A DNA stretch of 64,000 bases, taken from NCBI RefSeq assembly GCF_001007995.1, contig NZ_CP011389.1, forward strand, positions 1 to 64,000, read 5' to 3'. This DNA is from Deinococcus soli (ex Cha et al. 2016). GTDB taxonomy: Bacteria; Deinococcota; Deinococci; Deinococcales; Deinococcaceae. Shown here one piece after another: positions 11,019 to 24,663 of this stretch; the stretch's first letter is position 1, and each line of letters begins with the position of its first letter. Below the pieces are notes generated by a model. That model saw only the letters and a program-made list of their open reading frames with translations, was not told the origin of the DNA and made no database searches. The translations under genes and the position numbers were made by a program.

Positions 11019-12046
11019 GCGACCGCCTCCCGCCCGAACGTCGCCGCGATGTGCGCCCGGATGCGCCGCGTGACCAGATCCGAGCTGCCCATCGAGCGGT
11101 TCATCGCCTGCTCCAGCGCCGCCGTCGGAATCAGGTTCTGCGGCGCGCGCGGGTCCTTGTGCGCCCGGCTGCCCAGCCGCGTCAGCAGCGTGCCGGACAG
11201 GTTCGCCACCTGACGCACGATGGGCGGCAGGAAGTCCGTGTCGTCGGGTGCGAACATCTCCAGGCGCATCACGCCGCTCATGGGATGCTGGTAGAACGCC
11301 GCCTCGCACAGCCGCACGTACCAGATCAGGCGCGTGAACTGCCCGCCCTCGTACGTCATGCGCAGCACCGGCGTGCGCTCGCCGGGTTTCAGTTCACTCA
11401 GCAGGCTGGCGCGGTCGGCGGGCAGGTACATGGTCTCCATGGTCTTCACGCACCCGACCACGGCGCCCTGCAGGTTCTGGCCGCGCAGGGTGCCGTCCTG
11501 GATCGTCAGGGCGGTCAGCCACTCGCGGTCATCGGCTTCGTCCACTGGCACGCGCGACGCCAGCGAGTGCGACAGGAGCTGCTCTGCCCCCAGCATGTGC
11601 TGCTGCAGGGTGTTCAGCGCCGCCAGTGGATCGTGACCCTGCATGGGCGCCGGGGCGTACTCCAGCTGCCCGGTGTGCGGGTTGCGGGGTGTGAGCTGGG
11701 CGGGTTCCACGAGCAGGTTCGGGGCGTGTGCGAGCAGGCGCTGGGCCTTGACGGCGAGCAGTTCCGCGTGCCGCGTGCCGTGCGGGCACAGGTCAACGGC
11801 GCCCACCACGTACGCGCCGAAGCCGCCCAGGCCACTCTGGCCCCGGGGATCCTCGATGAAGATGCGGGATTCCATGCGGCGCTTGCCGTCCACGACGAAC
11901 ACATGCTTCAGCCGCTCCGGGATGGGCCGGGCAGGCAGGGCGGCCCAGCGGGGGGTTTCCACGTCGTCGAGGGTGCCGTCGAAGGCTTTGAGGGTGAGCT
12001 GTCCCCCCTGGAGGTCCACGGGCCAGGGGTCAAGGCGGATACGCAT
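11015..12046 (-). CDS. nurA: NurA 5'-3' nuclease
   Basis: The 343-residue protein starts with a NurA domain; [15 protein letters not shown] holds the first metal-binding aspartate (D in VDGKRR). Downstream acidic residues occur in [18 protein letters not shown]. NurA works inside the HerA ring to degrade DNA 5' to 3' in end resection. ATG at 12046 is chosen because TAGAAT lies exactly 7 nt before it, suggesting a leaderless mRNA; the ATG at 12055 would lie inside that box. It forms an operon with herA. Confidence 0.9.
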   Translation of the reverse strand: MRIRLDPWPVDLQGGQLTLKAFDGTLDDVETPRWAALPARPIPERLKHVFVVDGKRRMESRIFIEDPRGQSGLGGFGAYVVGAVDLCPHGTRHAELLAVKAQRLLAHAPNLLVEPAQLTPRNPHTGQLEYAPAPMQGHDPLAALNTLQQHMLGAEQLLSHSLASRVPVDEADDREWLTALTIQDGTLRGQNLQGAVVGCVKTMETMYLPADRASLLSELKPGERTPVLRMTYEGGQFTRLIWYVRLCEAAFYQHPMSGVMRLEMFAPDDTDFLPPIVRQVANLSGTLLTRLGSRAHKDPRAPQNLIPTAALEQAMNRSMGSSDLVTRRIRAHIAATFGREAVA

Positions 12047-12102
12047 GCGGGCCATTCTACGTGCCGGACAGAAAATGAGTGCGGTGACGTGCGCGGCGCA
12101 TG

Positions 12103-12130
12103 AAAACGCCGCCCCGGGGAAGGAGCGGCG
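12103..12130 (-). terminator. terminator of the CRP/FNR regulator gene
   Basis: On the minus strand, a CGCCGC/GCGGCG stem (12130-12125 with 12112-12107) is followed by TTTTC. It lies about 20 bases after the regulator's stop codon. Confidence 0.65.
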
Positions 12131-12148
12131 CGCAGGGTGCGGGGCAGG

Positions 12149-12775
<627 letters not shown>

Positions 12776-12875
12776 GGCCGGTGCTCCTGGGGTCGTGCAT
12801 CCGCCCGTGGTGCTGGTGCCGTGGCGGGCGTGGGGCGTACGTGTGGGGGCCGCCTGTCCTTCGATTGATCAGGAG

Positions 12876-12960
12876 TGTACAAACCTTGTACAACCCTGAA
12901 TCGTGTATGGCCCACAGTGTGAACACTCCGCCAAACGACCACCCATCAGGTGTGGTCGTT
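12876..12960. promoter_or_regulatory. palindromes upstream of the CRP/FNR gene
   Basis: Two short perfect palindromes, TGTACA (12876-12881) and TTGTACAA (12886-12893), lie 100 bases before the regulator's start. They overlap a possible -10 box TACACT on the minus strand. At 12934-12960 a perfect 9-bp hairpin (AACGACCAC / GTGGTCGTT, 9-base loop) stands between the divergent genes. Both are operator candidates; none has been tested. Confidence 0.4.
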
Positions 12961-13072
12961 CTCACCCTGCCTCGGCCGTTCCGTACTGCTGGACAGACGC
13001 CTCACAGATGTCCCCGGTCATTCGTGCCCATTCACGCCCATAGCCCACGCCCGACACGGCAGACTGCCGGAC

Positions 13073-13984
<912 letters not shown>

Positions 13985-14020
13985 GCGTCCGGCCCTGACC
14001 GGCGCGCGCCGTCCGGGCTG

Positions 14021-14052
14021 ACCGATCAACTGAATCGGTTCAGGCGGATAAT
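14021..14052 (+). promoter_or_regulatory. operator candidate and -10 box of the MFS gene
   Basis: ACCGAT-CAACTGA-ATCGGT (14021-14039) is a perfect 6-bp inverted repeat in the -35 region, and GATAAT (14047-14052) ends 7 nt before the ATG at 14060. Confidence 0.45.
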
Positions 14053-14059
14053 GCGCCGC

Positions 14060-15286
<1,227 letters not shown>

Positions 15287-15340
15287 ACAGGCGCAGGGTG
15301 CCCGCCAGCTCCACCGGGGGTACCCTCCACGTCCTGCCGC

Positions 15341-15480
15341 TCACAGCAGAATTCAGGAGTATTGAAGGTGCCCTTCCATACCCCTGAACGAGGGGAGCGA
15401 GCACCTGACAACACCAGCGGTTGGAAGTGGAATTGAAGGGCGTGGTGTTGGCCCCAGGGTGGAACTGGAATCCGCTGTCA
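15341..15480. repeat. 140-bp intergenic element with imperfect terminal inverted repeats
   Basis: The left end TCACAGCAGAATTCAGG and, on the other strand, the right end TGACAGCGGATTCCAG match with a few differences. The right end coincides with the stop codon of the ABC ATPase gene. No gene is seen in 15287-15477. It resembles the other small repeats of this window in size, but the ends differ. Confidence 0.35.
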
Positions 15481-16260
15481 GTGGCCCAGGATCTTGCTGA
15501 GGAACGCCCTGGCCCGCTCGTGTTTCGGGTTCTGGTAGAAGGCTTCCGGCGTGGTGTCCTCGACGATGTTGCCCTGATCGAAGAACAGGATCCGGTCGGC
15601 GACCTCACGCGCGAAGCCCATCTCGTGCGTGACGACCAGCATGGTCATGCCGGTGCGGGCCAGTTCCTTCATGACGTCCAGCACCTCCTTGATCATCTCG
15701 GGATCCAGGGCGCTGGTGGGTTCGTCGAACAGCATCACCTTGGGTTCCATCGCCAGGGCCCGCGCAATCGCCACGCGCTGCTGCTGCCCGCCCGAGAGCT
15801 GCGCCGGGTACTTGTGCGCCTGCTCCTCGATACCCACGCGGCGCAGCAGTTCCAGGCCGCGCTTCTCCGCGTCGGCCTTGCTGGTTTTCCGTACGCGGGT
15901 GGGCGCCAGCGTGATGTTCTCCAGCACGGTCAGGTGCGGGAAGAGGTTGAACGACTGGAACACCATGCCGACCTCGCGGCGGATGGCGTCCAGGTTGCCC
16001 TTGCCGTCCAGAGGAATGCTGTCCACGGTGATCTGCCCGCCGTCATGCGGGTCCAGGGCATTGATGGTGCGGATGAAGGTGCTCTTGCCGCTGCCCGACG
16101 GGCCGATCACGACCACGACCTCGCCCGGCTGGACGCGCAGGTTCACGCCACGCAGCGCGTGGAAGCTGCCGAAATGCTTGTGCACGTCACGCACGTCGAT
16201 GATCGGGGGGGCGTCCCGGCGGATCTGGCTGCCCGTGGCGGTGGGGGAGGACTGCGTCAT
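15478..16260 (-). CDS. ABC transporter ATPase, polar amino acid type (GlnQ-like)
   Basis: The 260-residue ATPase has Walker [11 protein letters not shown]-loop FQSFNLFPH, signature LSGGQQQR, Walker [14 protein letters not shown] and H-loop VVTHEMGF. The spacing and the [14 protein letters not shown] stretch match the glutamine/polar amino-acid family. It energises uptake at the inner membrane. No permease or binding protein of that type adjoins; the neighbour is the divergent TAXI-TRAP gene, so its partners must be elsewhere. ATG at 16260 follows TACCAT by 7 nt (leaderless). Confidence 0.92.
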   Translation of the reverse strand: MTQSSPTATGSQIRRDAPPIIDVRDVHKHFGSFHALRGVNLRVQPGEVVVVIGPSGSGKSTFIRTINALDPHDGGQITVDSIPLDGKGNLDAIRREVGMVFQSFNLFPHLTVLENITLAPTRVRKTSKADAEKRGLELLRRVGIEEQAHKYPAQLSGGQQQRVAIARALAMEPKVMLFDEPTSALDPEMIKEVLDVMKELARTGMTMLVVTHEMGFAREVADRILFFDQGNIVEDTTPEAFYQNPKHERARAFLSKILGH

Positions 16261-16441
16261 GCCCTGTATGGTACCGCCGCGTGAGCCCGGAGCGCTGGTC
16301 TGCCGGGCAGGCGGCTTTGTGTGGGGATGGTCTCGTGACCATTTATCGTTCGGCCGGAAACCCCCCTGTGGTACCATCCGCCTACTCTTCACACCCCGGG
16401 CCGAGACTTCTCATCTGCCCACGCACCACCCAGGAGGAATC

Positions 16442-17410
<969 letters not shown>

Positions 17411-17421
17411 CGGCCCGCACC

Positions 17422-17458
17422 TGGGGGCCAGCCGGGGAAACGCTCGGGCTGGCCCCCA
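17422..17458 (+). terminator. hairpin after the TAXI binding-protein gene
   Basis: Perfect 12-base arms (TGGGGGCCAGCC at 17422-17433 and its complement at 17447-17458) with no T-run. It may attenuate expression of the permease relative to the binding protein, a common arrangement. Confidence 0.6.
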
Positions 17459-17478
17459 ACCCCATTCACCCCATGACG

Positions 17479-17608
17479 CGGACTCCGTCTGTTCCGTCGG
17501 CCACCCGGAACGACACCGGGTCGCCAACTCCACGCCCGGACTCCGCGCCGCTCCTACTCGCATCCGCTCGGATGGAACGGTTCTGAAGAACCGTTCCACC
17601 GGAGTCCG
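17479..17608. repeat. 130-bp intergenic repeat with terminal inverted repeats (copy A)
   Basis: Ends CGGACTCCG (17479-17487) and CGGAGTCCG (17600-17608) are exact inverted repeats. Inside is a 10-bp perfect hairpin GGAACGGTTC-TGAA-GAACCGTTCC. The left half (CCGTCTGTTCCGTCGGCC) is shared exactly with the copy at 47965. It lies between the two TRAP genes, 13 bases before the permease start, and ends in a purine-rich stretch serving as ribosome-binding site. Confidence 0.75.
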
Positions 17609-17620
17609 GAGAAGGAACCC

Positions 17621-19783
<2,163 letters not shown>

Positions 19784-19791
19784 CCCAGGTG

Positions 19792-19828
19792 ACCGCGCCC
19801 CCCGCTCAGTACGGGGGGCGCGGTTGTT
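19792..19828 (+). terminator. Rho-independent terminator after the TRAP permease
   Basis: Perfect 13-base arms (ACCGCGCCCCCCG at 19792-19804 and its complement at 19812-19824) with a 7-base loop and trailing TTGTT. Confidence 0.88.
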
Positions 19829-19928
19829 CGGGTGCCAGTCGCAGACCTCCTGGACATCCGTTGACTCACGGCGGGTGTCAGTGACGTTCACCCTTTGATC
19901 GGTCCAGCCCGAATGAGCCCAGCGTACT

Positions 19929-20771
19929 TCAGCCCGCCAGTTGGCGGGCGAACTCATGTGGCGTGAGGTTCCCAAGAGAGCTGTGGGGACGGACGACGTT
20001 ATAGTCCCGCCGCCAGATGGCGAGGCTCAGCCTCGCCTGCGGCACGCTCAAGAACCAGTGAACATTCAAGAACTCGTCACGCATCCGACCGTTAAAGCTC
20101 TCAATATAGGCGTTCTGAACGGGCTTTCCGGGGTCGATGAAGTGATGGGCGATGCCCTGCGAGTACGCCCACTGATCCAGGGCCCGGCCCGTAAACTCTG
20201 GCCCGTTGTCGGTCAGGAGCACTTCGGGTTTTCCGCGTTCCCGAATCGCGTCTGCCAGCAGACGCGCCACGGTGCTCCCGGGGATCGATGTCGACGCATA
20301 GCTGAGCACGCATTCCCTCGTGCCGTCGTCTACAACGTTGAGGATTCGGAACCGTTGCCCGTTGGCCAACTGATCACTGACGAAGTCCAGGCTCCAGCGC
20401 TCATTCGCTCGTGTCGGCGACGTGAGCGGCAGTCTGGTGTGGGCCTCCCCCTTTCTGCGGGTCTTTTTGCGGACGGCTAAGCCTTCATTCCGGTACACGC
20501 GGTAGACGCGCTTGTGGTTAACGGTCTCGCCCTGGCGGCGCAGCAGGATGTGGAGACGCCGATATCCGAACCGGGGACGCTCGCACGCGAGCGTCCTGAG
20601 CTTGTCTGCCAGATCACGGTCATCTCTCGTCGCGCGATGACGCTGTGTAGAACGATGAAAACCAAGAACACGGCAGGCTCGCCGCTCACTGATCCCGAAC
20701 AGGTGCCGCACTTCCTGGATGACCCGTCGTTTGATGGGCGTCTGGACCTGCGGCATCTGTTCGGGACTCAC
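19929..20771 (-). pseudogene. IS3-family transposase OrfB (IS407-like), orfA missing
   Basis: The frame encodes about 280 residues of an IS3-family OrfB. It has the helix block SERRACRVLGFHRSTQR and the DDE triad in WSLDFVSD, LTDNGPEF and YIESFNGRMRDEF. The frame opens with GTG and V-S-P, where IS407-type OrfB usually begins, so the protein itself is nearly complete. The orfA that supplies the ribosomal frameshift and DNA-binding part is absent, cut off by the IS4 element at 20773. Transposition in cis is therefore unlikely. I could not find its downstream terminal repeat with certainty between 19829 and 19928. Confidence 0.85.
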
Positions 20772-20846
20772 CCTCAGCACCTGACACTTCACGAGAAATG
20801 GCGTCCTGAACGCAGTGCGACATGACAAAGGGCGGTATCTGGGTCT

Positions 20847-21947
20847 GTGACGAGCCCCGATACTGCCCGCTTCCATGCTGACACGTTGGCCACCTACCTG
20901 CACACTCGCTGGCCACACCGCCGTACGGACGCGCTCCGTCGTCTTGCCGAAGTGCTCCTGGCCGTGCTCCAGGCCGAGTCCACGCTTCACCGCAAGATCG
21001 CGCTTCACCTCCCCAGATCAGCCACGTTGGAATCAAAAACCCGGACGGTGGCCCGCGTGTTTCACGACGCTCAGCTCACGCCGCAGGACGTCTGTGACGT
21101 CTTGCTTCCCTTGCTGCCCGACGGCAAGCTCACCCTGATCATGGACCGCACCACGTGGCATTACGGTCAGACGCCGCTGAACATCCTCGTCTTGGGCGTT
21201 CTGCTTGGGGGCGCGGTGATTCCCCTCGTCTGGTCGATCCTGCCGCATCAAGGCAACAGCTGCACTGCTGCCCGGATCCTCCTGGTTGCCCGGCTCCTCA
21301 AGGTGATGCCAGCTCGCCGCTGGGCCGTGTTGATCGCAGACCGGGAGTTCGTGGGGCGCGAGTGGTGCTCGTTCCTGCGCTGGAAACGCATCCGGCACTG
21401 TATCCGCATCCGGGAGAACACCAGAATCGAGGATGAACTGGTGCGAGACCTGTTCACGACGCTGCAACTGGGACAGGTGCGCACCCTGTTCGAGCGGACG
21501 TGGGTCTATGGGGGCTGGATGCACGTGGTCATCACCCTGTCCCCTGCGGGGGACAGGGTGATCGTGGCCTCAGATTTGCCCGTCCTGGATGTGTTGCGGA
21601 CCTATCGGCTCAGGTGGGCGATTGAATCGGCGTTCTCCGCGTTGAAAGCTCGCGGGCTGAATCTGGAGGCCACGCACATGACGGCTCCAGAGCGCATCTC
21701 TCGGCTCTTTGGCCTGCTCTGTATTGCGCTGGCCTGGATGACGCGGATCGGCGCGCAGCGGACAGAAACTCACGCCCCTCGTCAGGACAAGCGTGGGCGA
21801 GCGGTCGTGAGCGTGACGCGGATCGGGTGGCAGATCCTGAGTCAAGCGGCACGGTGGGGCGGCGAGGTCTTCTGTGACTGTCTACAGCTCCTCGGAATGC
21901 CGTTCCCAACCGCCAGCACGTCAGTTTCCCGAAGTGTCAGGTGCTGA
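20847..21947 (+). CDS. IS4-family DDE transposase
   Basis: The 366-residue transposase has first aspartate in [13 protein letters not shown], second in [13 protein letters not shown] and the YREK signature [15 protein letters not shown], with catalytic glutamate, diagnostic of IS4 elements. GTG at 20847 lies 74 bases inside the left end and its stop TGA is inside the right inverted repeat, so the gene fills the element. The gene carries an internal 14-bp perfect hairpin at 21531-21562 that could lower expression. It looks intact and may be active. Confidence 0.93.
   Translation: MTSPDTARFHADTLATYLHTRWPHRRTDALRRLAEVLLAVLQAESTLHRKIALHLPRSATLESKTRTVARVFHDAQLTPQDVCDVLLPLLPDGKLTLIMDRTTWHYGQTPLNILVLGVLLGGAVIPLVWSILPHQGNSCTAARILLVARLLKVMPARRWAVLIADREFVGREWCSFLRWKRIRHCIRIRENTRIEDELVRDLFTTLQLGQVRTLFERTWVYGGWMHVVITLSPAGDRVIVASDLPVLDVLRTYRLRWAIESAFSALKARGLNLEATHMTAPERISRLFGLLCIALAWMTRIGAQRTETHAPRQDKRGRAVVSVTRIGWQILSQAARWGGEVFCDCLQLLGMPFPTASTSVSRSVRC
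21531..21562. repeat. 14-bp perfect hairpin inside the transposase gene
   Basis: ATCACCCTGTCCCC (21531-21544) and its exact complement (21549-21562) with a TGCG loop lie in frame and encode [11 protein letters not shown]. The same structure is in copy 2 near 22107-22138. Confidence 0.8.
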
Positions 21948-21948
21948 G

Positions 21949-22823
21949 CAGAGCAGGCCAAAGAGCCGAGAGATGCGCTCTGGAGCCGTCATGTGCGTGG
22001 CCTCCAGATTCAGCCCGCGAGCTTTCAACGCGGAGAACGCCGATTCAATCGCCCACCTGAGCCGATAGGTCCGCAACACATCCAGGACGGGCAAATCTGA
22101 GGCCACGATCACCCTGTCCCCCGCAGGGGACAGGGTGATGACCACGTGCATCCAGCCCCCATAGACCCACGTCCGCTCGAACAGGGTGCGCACCTGTCCC
22201 AGTTGCAGCGTCGTGAACAGGTCTCGCACCAGTTCATCCTCGATTCTGGTGTTCTCCCGGATGCGGATACAGTGCCGGATGCGTTTCCAGCGCAGGAACG
22301 AGCACCACTCGCGCCCCACGAACTCCCGGTCTGCGATCAACACGGCCCAGCGGCGAGCTGGCATCACCTTGAGGAGCCGGGCAACCAGGAGGATCCGGGC
22401 AGCAGTGCAGCTGTTGCCTTGATGCGGCAGGATCGACCAGACGAGGGGAATCACCGCGCCCCCAAGCAGAACGCCCAAGACGAGGATGTTCAGCGGCGTC
22501 TGACCGTAATGCCACGTGGTGCGGTCCATGATCAGGGTGAGCTTGCCGTCGGGCAGCAAGGGAAGCAAGACGTCACAGACGTCCTGCGGCGTGAGCTGAG
22601 CGTCGTGAAACACGCGGGCCACCGTCCGGGTTTTTGATTCCAACGTGGCTGATCTGGGGAGGTGAAGCGCGATCTTGCGGTGAAGCGTGGACTCGGCCTG
22701 GAGCACGGCCAGGAGCACTTCGGCAAGACGACGGAGCGCGTCCGTACGGCGGTGTGGCCAGCGAGTGTGCAGGTAGGTGGCCAACGTGTCAGCATGGAAG
22801 CGGGCAGTATCGGGGCTCGTCAC
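21949..22823 (-). pseudogene. truncated IS4 transposase (copy 2)
   Basis: The first ~292 residues are identical in translation to the intact transposase at 20847. They include both aspartates and the YREK motif, but the frame is cut after FGLLC. It continues only a few residues into the terminal repeat of copy 1 before a stop at 21921. The loss of the C-terminal ~74 residues probably abolishes activity. Complete amino-acid identity implies very recent duplication. Confidence 0.9.
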
Positions 22824-22898
22824 AGACCCAGATACCGCCCTTTGTCATGTCGCACTGCGTTCAGGACGCCATTTCTCGTGAAGTGTCAGGTGCTGAGG
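21949..22898 (-). mobile_element. 3'-truncated IS4-family element (copy 2), inverted
   Basis: This 950-bp stretch is the reverse complement of the first 949 bases of copy 1, with one extra base at about 22861. Its outer end (22881-22898) is the same 18-bp inverted repeat. Its inner end abuts the right end of copy 1 exactly, so the last ~227 bases are lost. Confidence 0.92.
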
Positions 22899-23079
22899 GG
22901 AAGGAGGACTCGAACGAGGGCTCGGTCTCAGCATCGAGGTACTGATACGGATCGAACGTTCCGGTATCCACCGCGTGCCCAAAGCCTGCATAACTCTCGG
23001 CCATCTCGACGTAGAGAAACAGGATGTCCCGCAGCGCCTGTGACGCTTCCTGATGGTCGTGACAGGTGAGGGTGCGCAT
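22899..23079 (-). pseudogene. small cytosolic protein truncated by the IS4 copy
   Basis: The frame starts at ATG 23079 (MRTLTCHDHQEASQALRDIL) and is native for about 60 residues up to the IS4 end at 22899. It then reads into the inverted repeat (APDTSREMAS). The visible part is acidic and helical (LFLYVEMAESYAGFGHAVD). I do not recognise it. The lost C-terminus was removed or displaced by the insertion. Confidence 0.55.
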
Positions 23080-23129
23080 GTCAGCTCATGCTACGGGCGC
23101 TAGTTCAAATTTCAGCCGCACAGACCCTA

Positions 23130-23510
23130 GCTTGTAGCCGTACACGTCGCCCTGCGTGCCATAGCCCCAACGAGCACCGGGAAACGAGTACCACTGCCCC
23201 CGTTTGGGTCGGCAGACGGGCAGGGGCATGGATCGACGATCACTCCGGTGCAGGACGGTGACGGGGTGGCGACCGCTTCAAGTCGTTCAAGCCATCGCTG
23301 TCCCGGGTGTACGCCTGCGTGTAGGAGGGAAGATCGACACGATCTTCCCTCAGGACGTTCCACCAGATAGACGGGAACGGATGTTTGAAGACCAGTCGGC
23401 TGAGCAACAGGGCGACCAGCAGGGCGTCACTCAATTTCTGGTGCGAACACCGCTTGAGGTCACTGAAATGCCGTTTGGCCCAGCGGCGAAGCTGACGGAT
23501 GACGGCCCGT
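23130..23510 (-). pseudogene. decayed transposase, possibly IS982/IS5-like
   Basis: Two out-of-frame pieces read as one transposase: VIRQLRRWAKRHFSDLKRCS...HQKLSDALLVALLLSRLVFKHP...NVLREDRVDLPSYTQAYTR, then after a frame change PLPVCRPKRGQWYSFPGAR...WGYGTQGDVYGYKLG. The lost start and the frameshift show it is inactive. The family assignment rests on memory of similar Deinococcus transposases and needs a database match. Confidence 0.6.
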
Positions 23511-23589
23511 CGGCCTCAACTGTGATGGAGCGGGTATGGCTAGGTGCCGTCTCCATTTTTTTCCTCTGGGAGAGATTGAACAGGTCATG

Positions 23590-23771
23590 GCGCGAGCCCT
23601 AAACGGGGTTTCCAGGTGACGGAACTTGTGGGTGGCGTCCTTGGCTTTCCAGTGGTAGATCGCCGTCCTCGCGACTCCATTGAGGGGCGTCAGATCGCTG
23701 ATCGGCGTCTCAGCCTCAAGCTCTCTGAGAATCTCTACGAGCTGCTACTCCGTGTACAGTTGGCGTTCCAT
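23590..23771 (-). pseudogene. decayed IS3-type OrfA fragment
   Basis: From ATG 23771 the frame reads MERQLYTE, a stop, then QLVEILRELEAETPISDL and ARTAIYHWKAKD, the helix-turn-helix layout of IS3-family OrfA. The in-frame stop makes it a remnant. It lies on the same strand as the orphan orfB at 19929, but nothing proves they came from one element. The rest of 23772-23944 shows no gene. Confidence 0.5.
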
Positions 23772-23944
23772 GTTTCTCCCAGTCTGCTGCTCGGTTTGCA
23801 ATCCGACTGGTGCCGGAAAGAGGGGCAAGGTCACGGGTCTTTCTCGGCTCCTATGGGCGGGTATGAAGTCAGGTGCGCGGCGCCGTGACCGCCAGGAGGG
23901 TTGGTGAAAGTCGCAGCAGACGCGTGCAGCTGTGGGCTGCGCGG

Positions 23945-24475
23945 TCAGGCGGAATGCGGGATGCGCCGCTCGAACACGAGCCCGCGCGGCGTGCCGGCCA
24001 GCATCACGGGCGTCAGGACCGGCACGCCCAGCAGGGACAGGTGCACATGCCCGGCCGCGTCGGTGCGCTCGATGGCCGCCGCGACGGCCACCACGTCCCA
24101 GTCCCGGCGGGTCGCAAGGACCGTTGCGGCCACCTCGGCCTGACCTGCCAGCAGTTCAAGGCTGATCACGGCCGCCCGCACCGGCCCGCGCGCCGCGCGG
24201 ATGTCGCCCGGGTGATGCAGCGCCGACCCGACCAGCGTCCAGTGGCCTGCCAGGGATGTCACCTTCACGCTGGGAATGCCGCGCAGCGCGCCCAGGTCAT
24301 GACTCAGGGCCTCCGCGCCCGGGGTGGCGATCAGGACGTCCACGTCCGGCAGGGCGCCACTGAAGAACTCCGCGACGTTCAGGCGGTCGCGGTTCGACAG
24401 GACAGCCAGACGCTCGTGAACAGCCTCGGCACTGGGCAGGACGTCGGCAATGGCGGTGCGGAACTGATCGGGCAT
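23945..24475 (-). CDS. phosphoribosyltransferase-like protein with degenerate PRPP loop
   Basis: The 176-residue protein resembles the purine phosphoribosyltransferase fold: an N-terminal helical hood, VDVLIATPGAEALSHDLG, then a hydrophobic strand followed by LLAGQAEVAATVLATRRDWDVVAVAAAIERT. In active enzymes that strand carries an acidic pair and a T-G-G-T-type loop for PRPP; here it is VISLELLAGQA. It may therefore bind nucleotides without catalysis. The ATG has AGGAG 8 nt upstream. It is divergent from the Fsr-like exporter and is the first intact host gene after the IS island. Confidence 0.6.
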   Translation of the reverse strand: MPDQFRTAIADVLPSAEAVHERLAVLSNRDRLNVAEFFSGALPDVDVLIATPGAEALSHDLGALRGIPSVKVTSLAGHWTLVGSALHHPGDIRAARGPVRAAVISLELLAGQAEVAATVLATRRDWDVVAVAAAIERTDAAGHVHLSLLGVPVLTPVMLAGTPRGLVFERRIPHSA

Positions 24476-24663
24476 AACGGACTCCTCTCGAGTGAGCGCT
24501 GCGGGGCGCCCACTGCACCATCAGGGTACGCAGTGTGCGCTGACCACCCGCCGACAGAACCCACAAGCTGACGTTCACGGATCGTTCAGGCAGCGGGGGC
24601 GCGGCCCCACCCGCCGGACACCCCGCGCGACCGAAGCCGCCCACCGTCGTAGGGTGGCGGGGT

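Larger units (their letters stand above)
20773..21948 (+). mobile_element. intact IS4-family insertion sequence (copy 1)
   Basis: A 1176-bp element bounded by exact 18-bp inverted repeats CTCAGCACCTGACACTTC (20773-20790) and its complement (21931-21948). It contains one transposase gene. No target duplication is recognisable: the left flank is IS3 orfB and the right flank is a truncated inverted copy of itself, so secondary rearrangement must have occurred. Confidence 0.92.

Noticed and set aside
22940..22970. near-palindrome GATACGGATCGAACGTTCCG in the truncated gene at 22899
   Set aside because: It resembles the repeat tip ATACGGAT but lies in a coding frame (DPYQYLD) without further repeat sequence.
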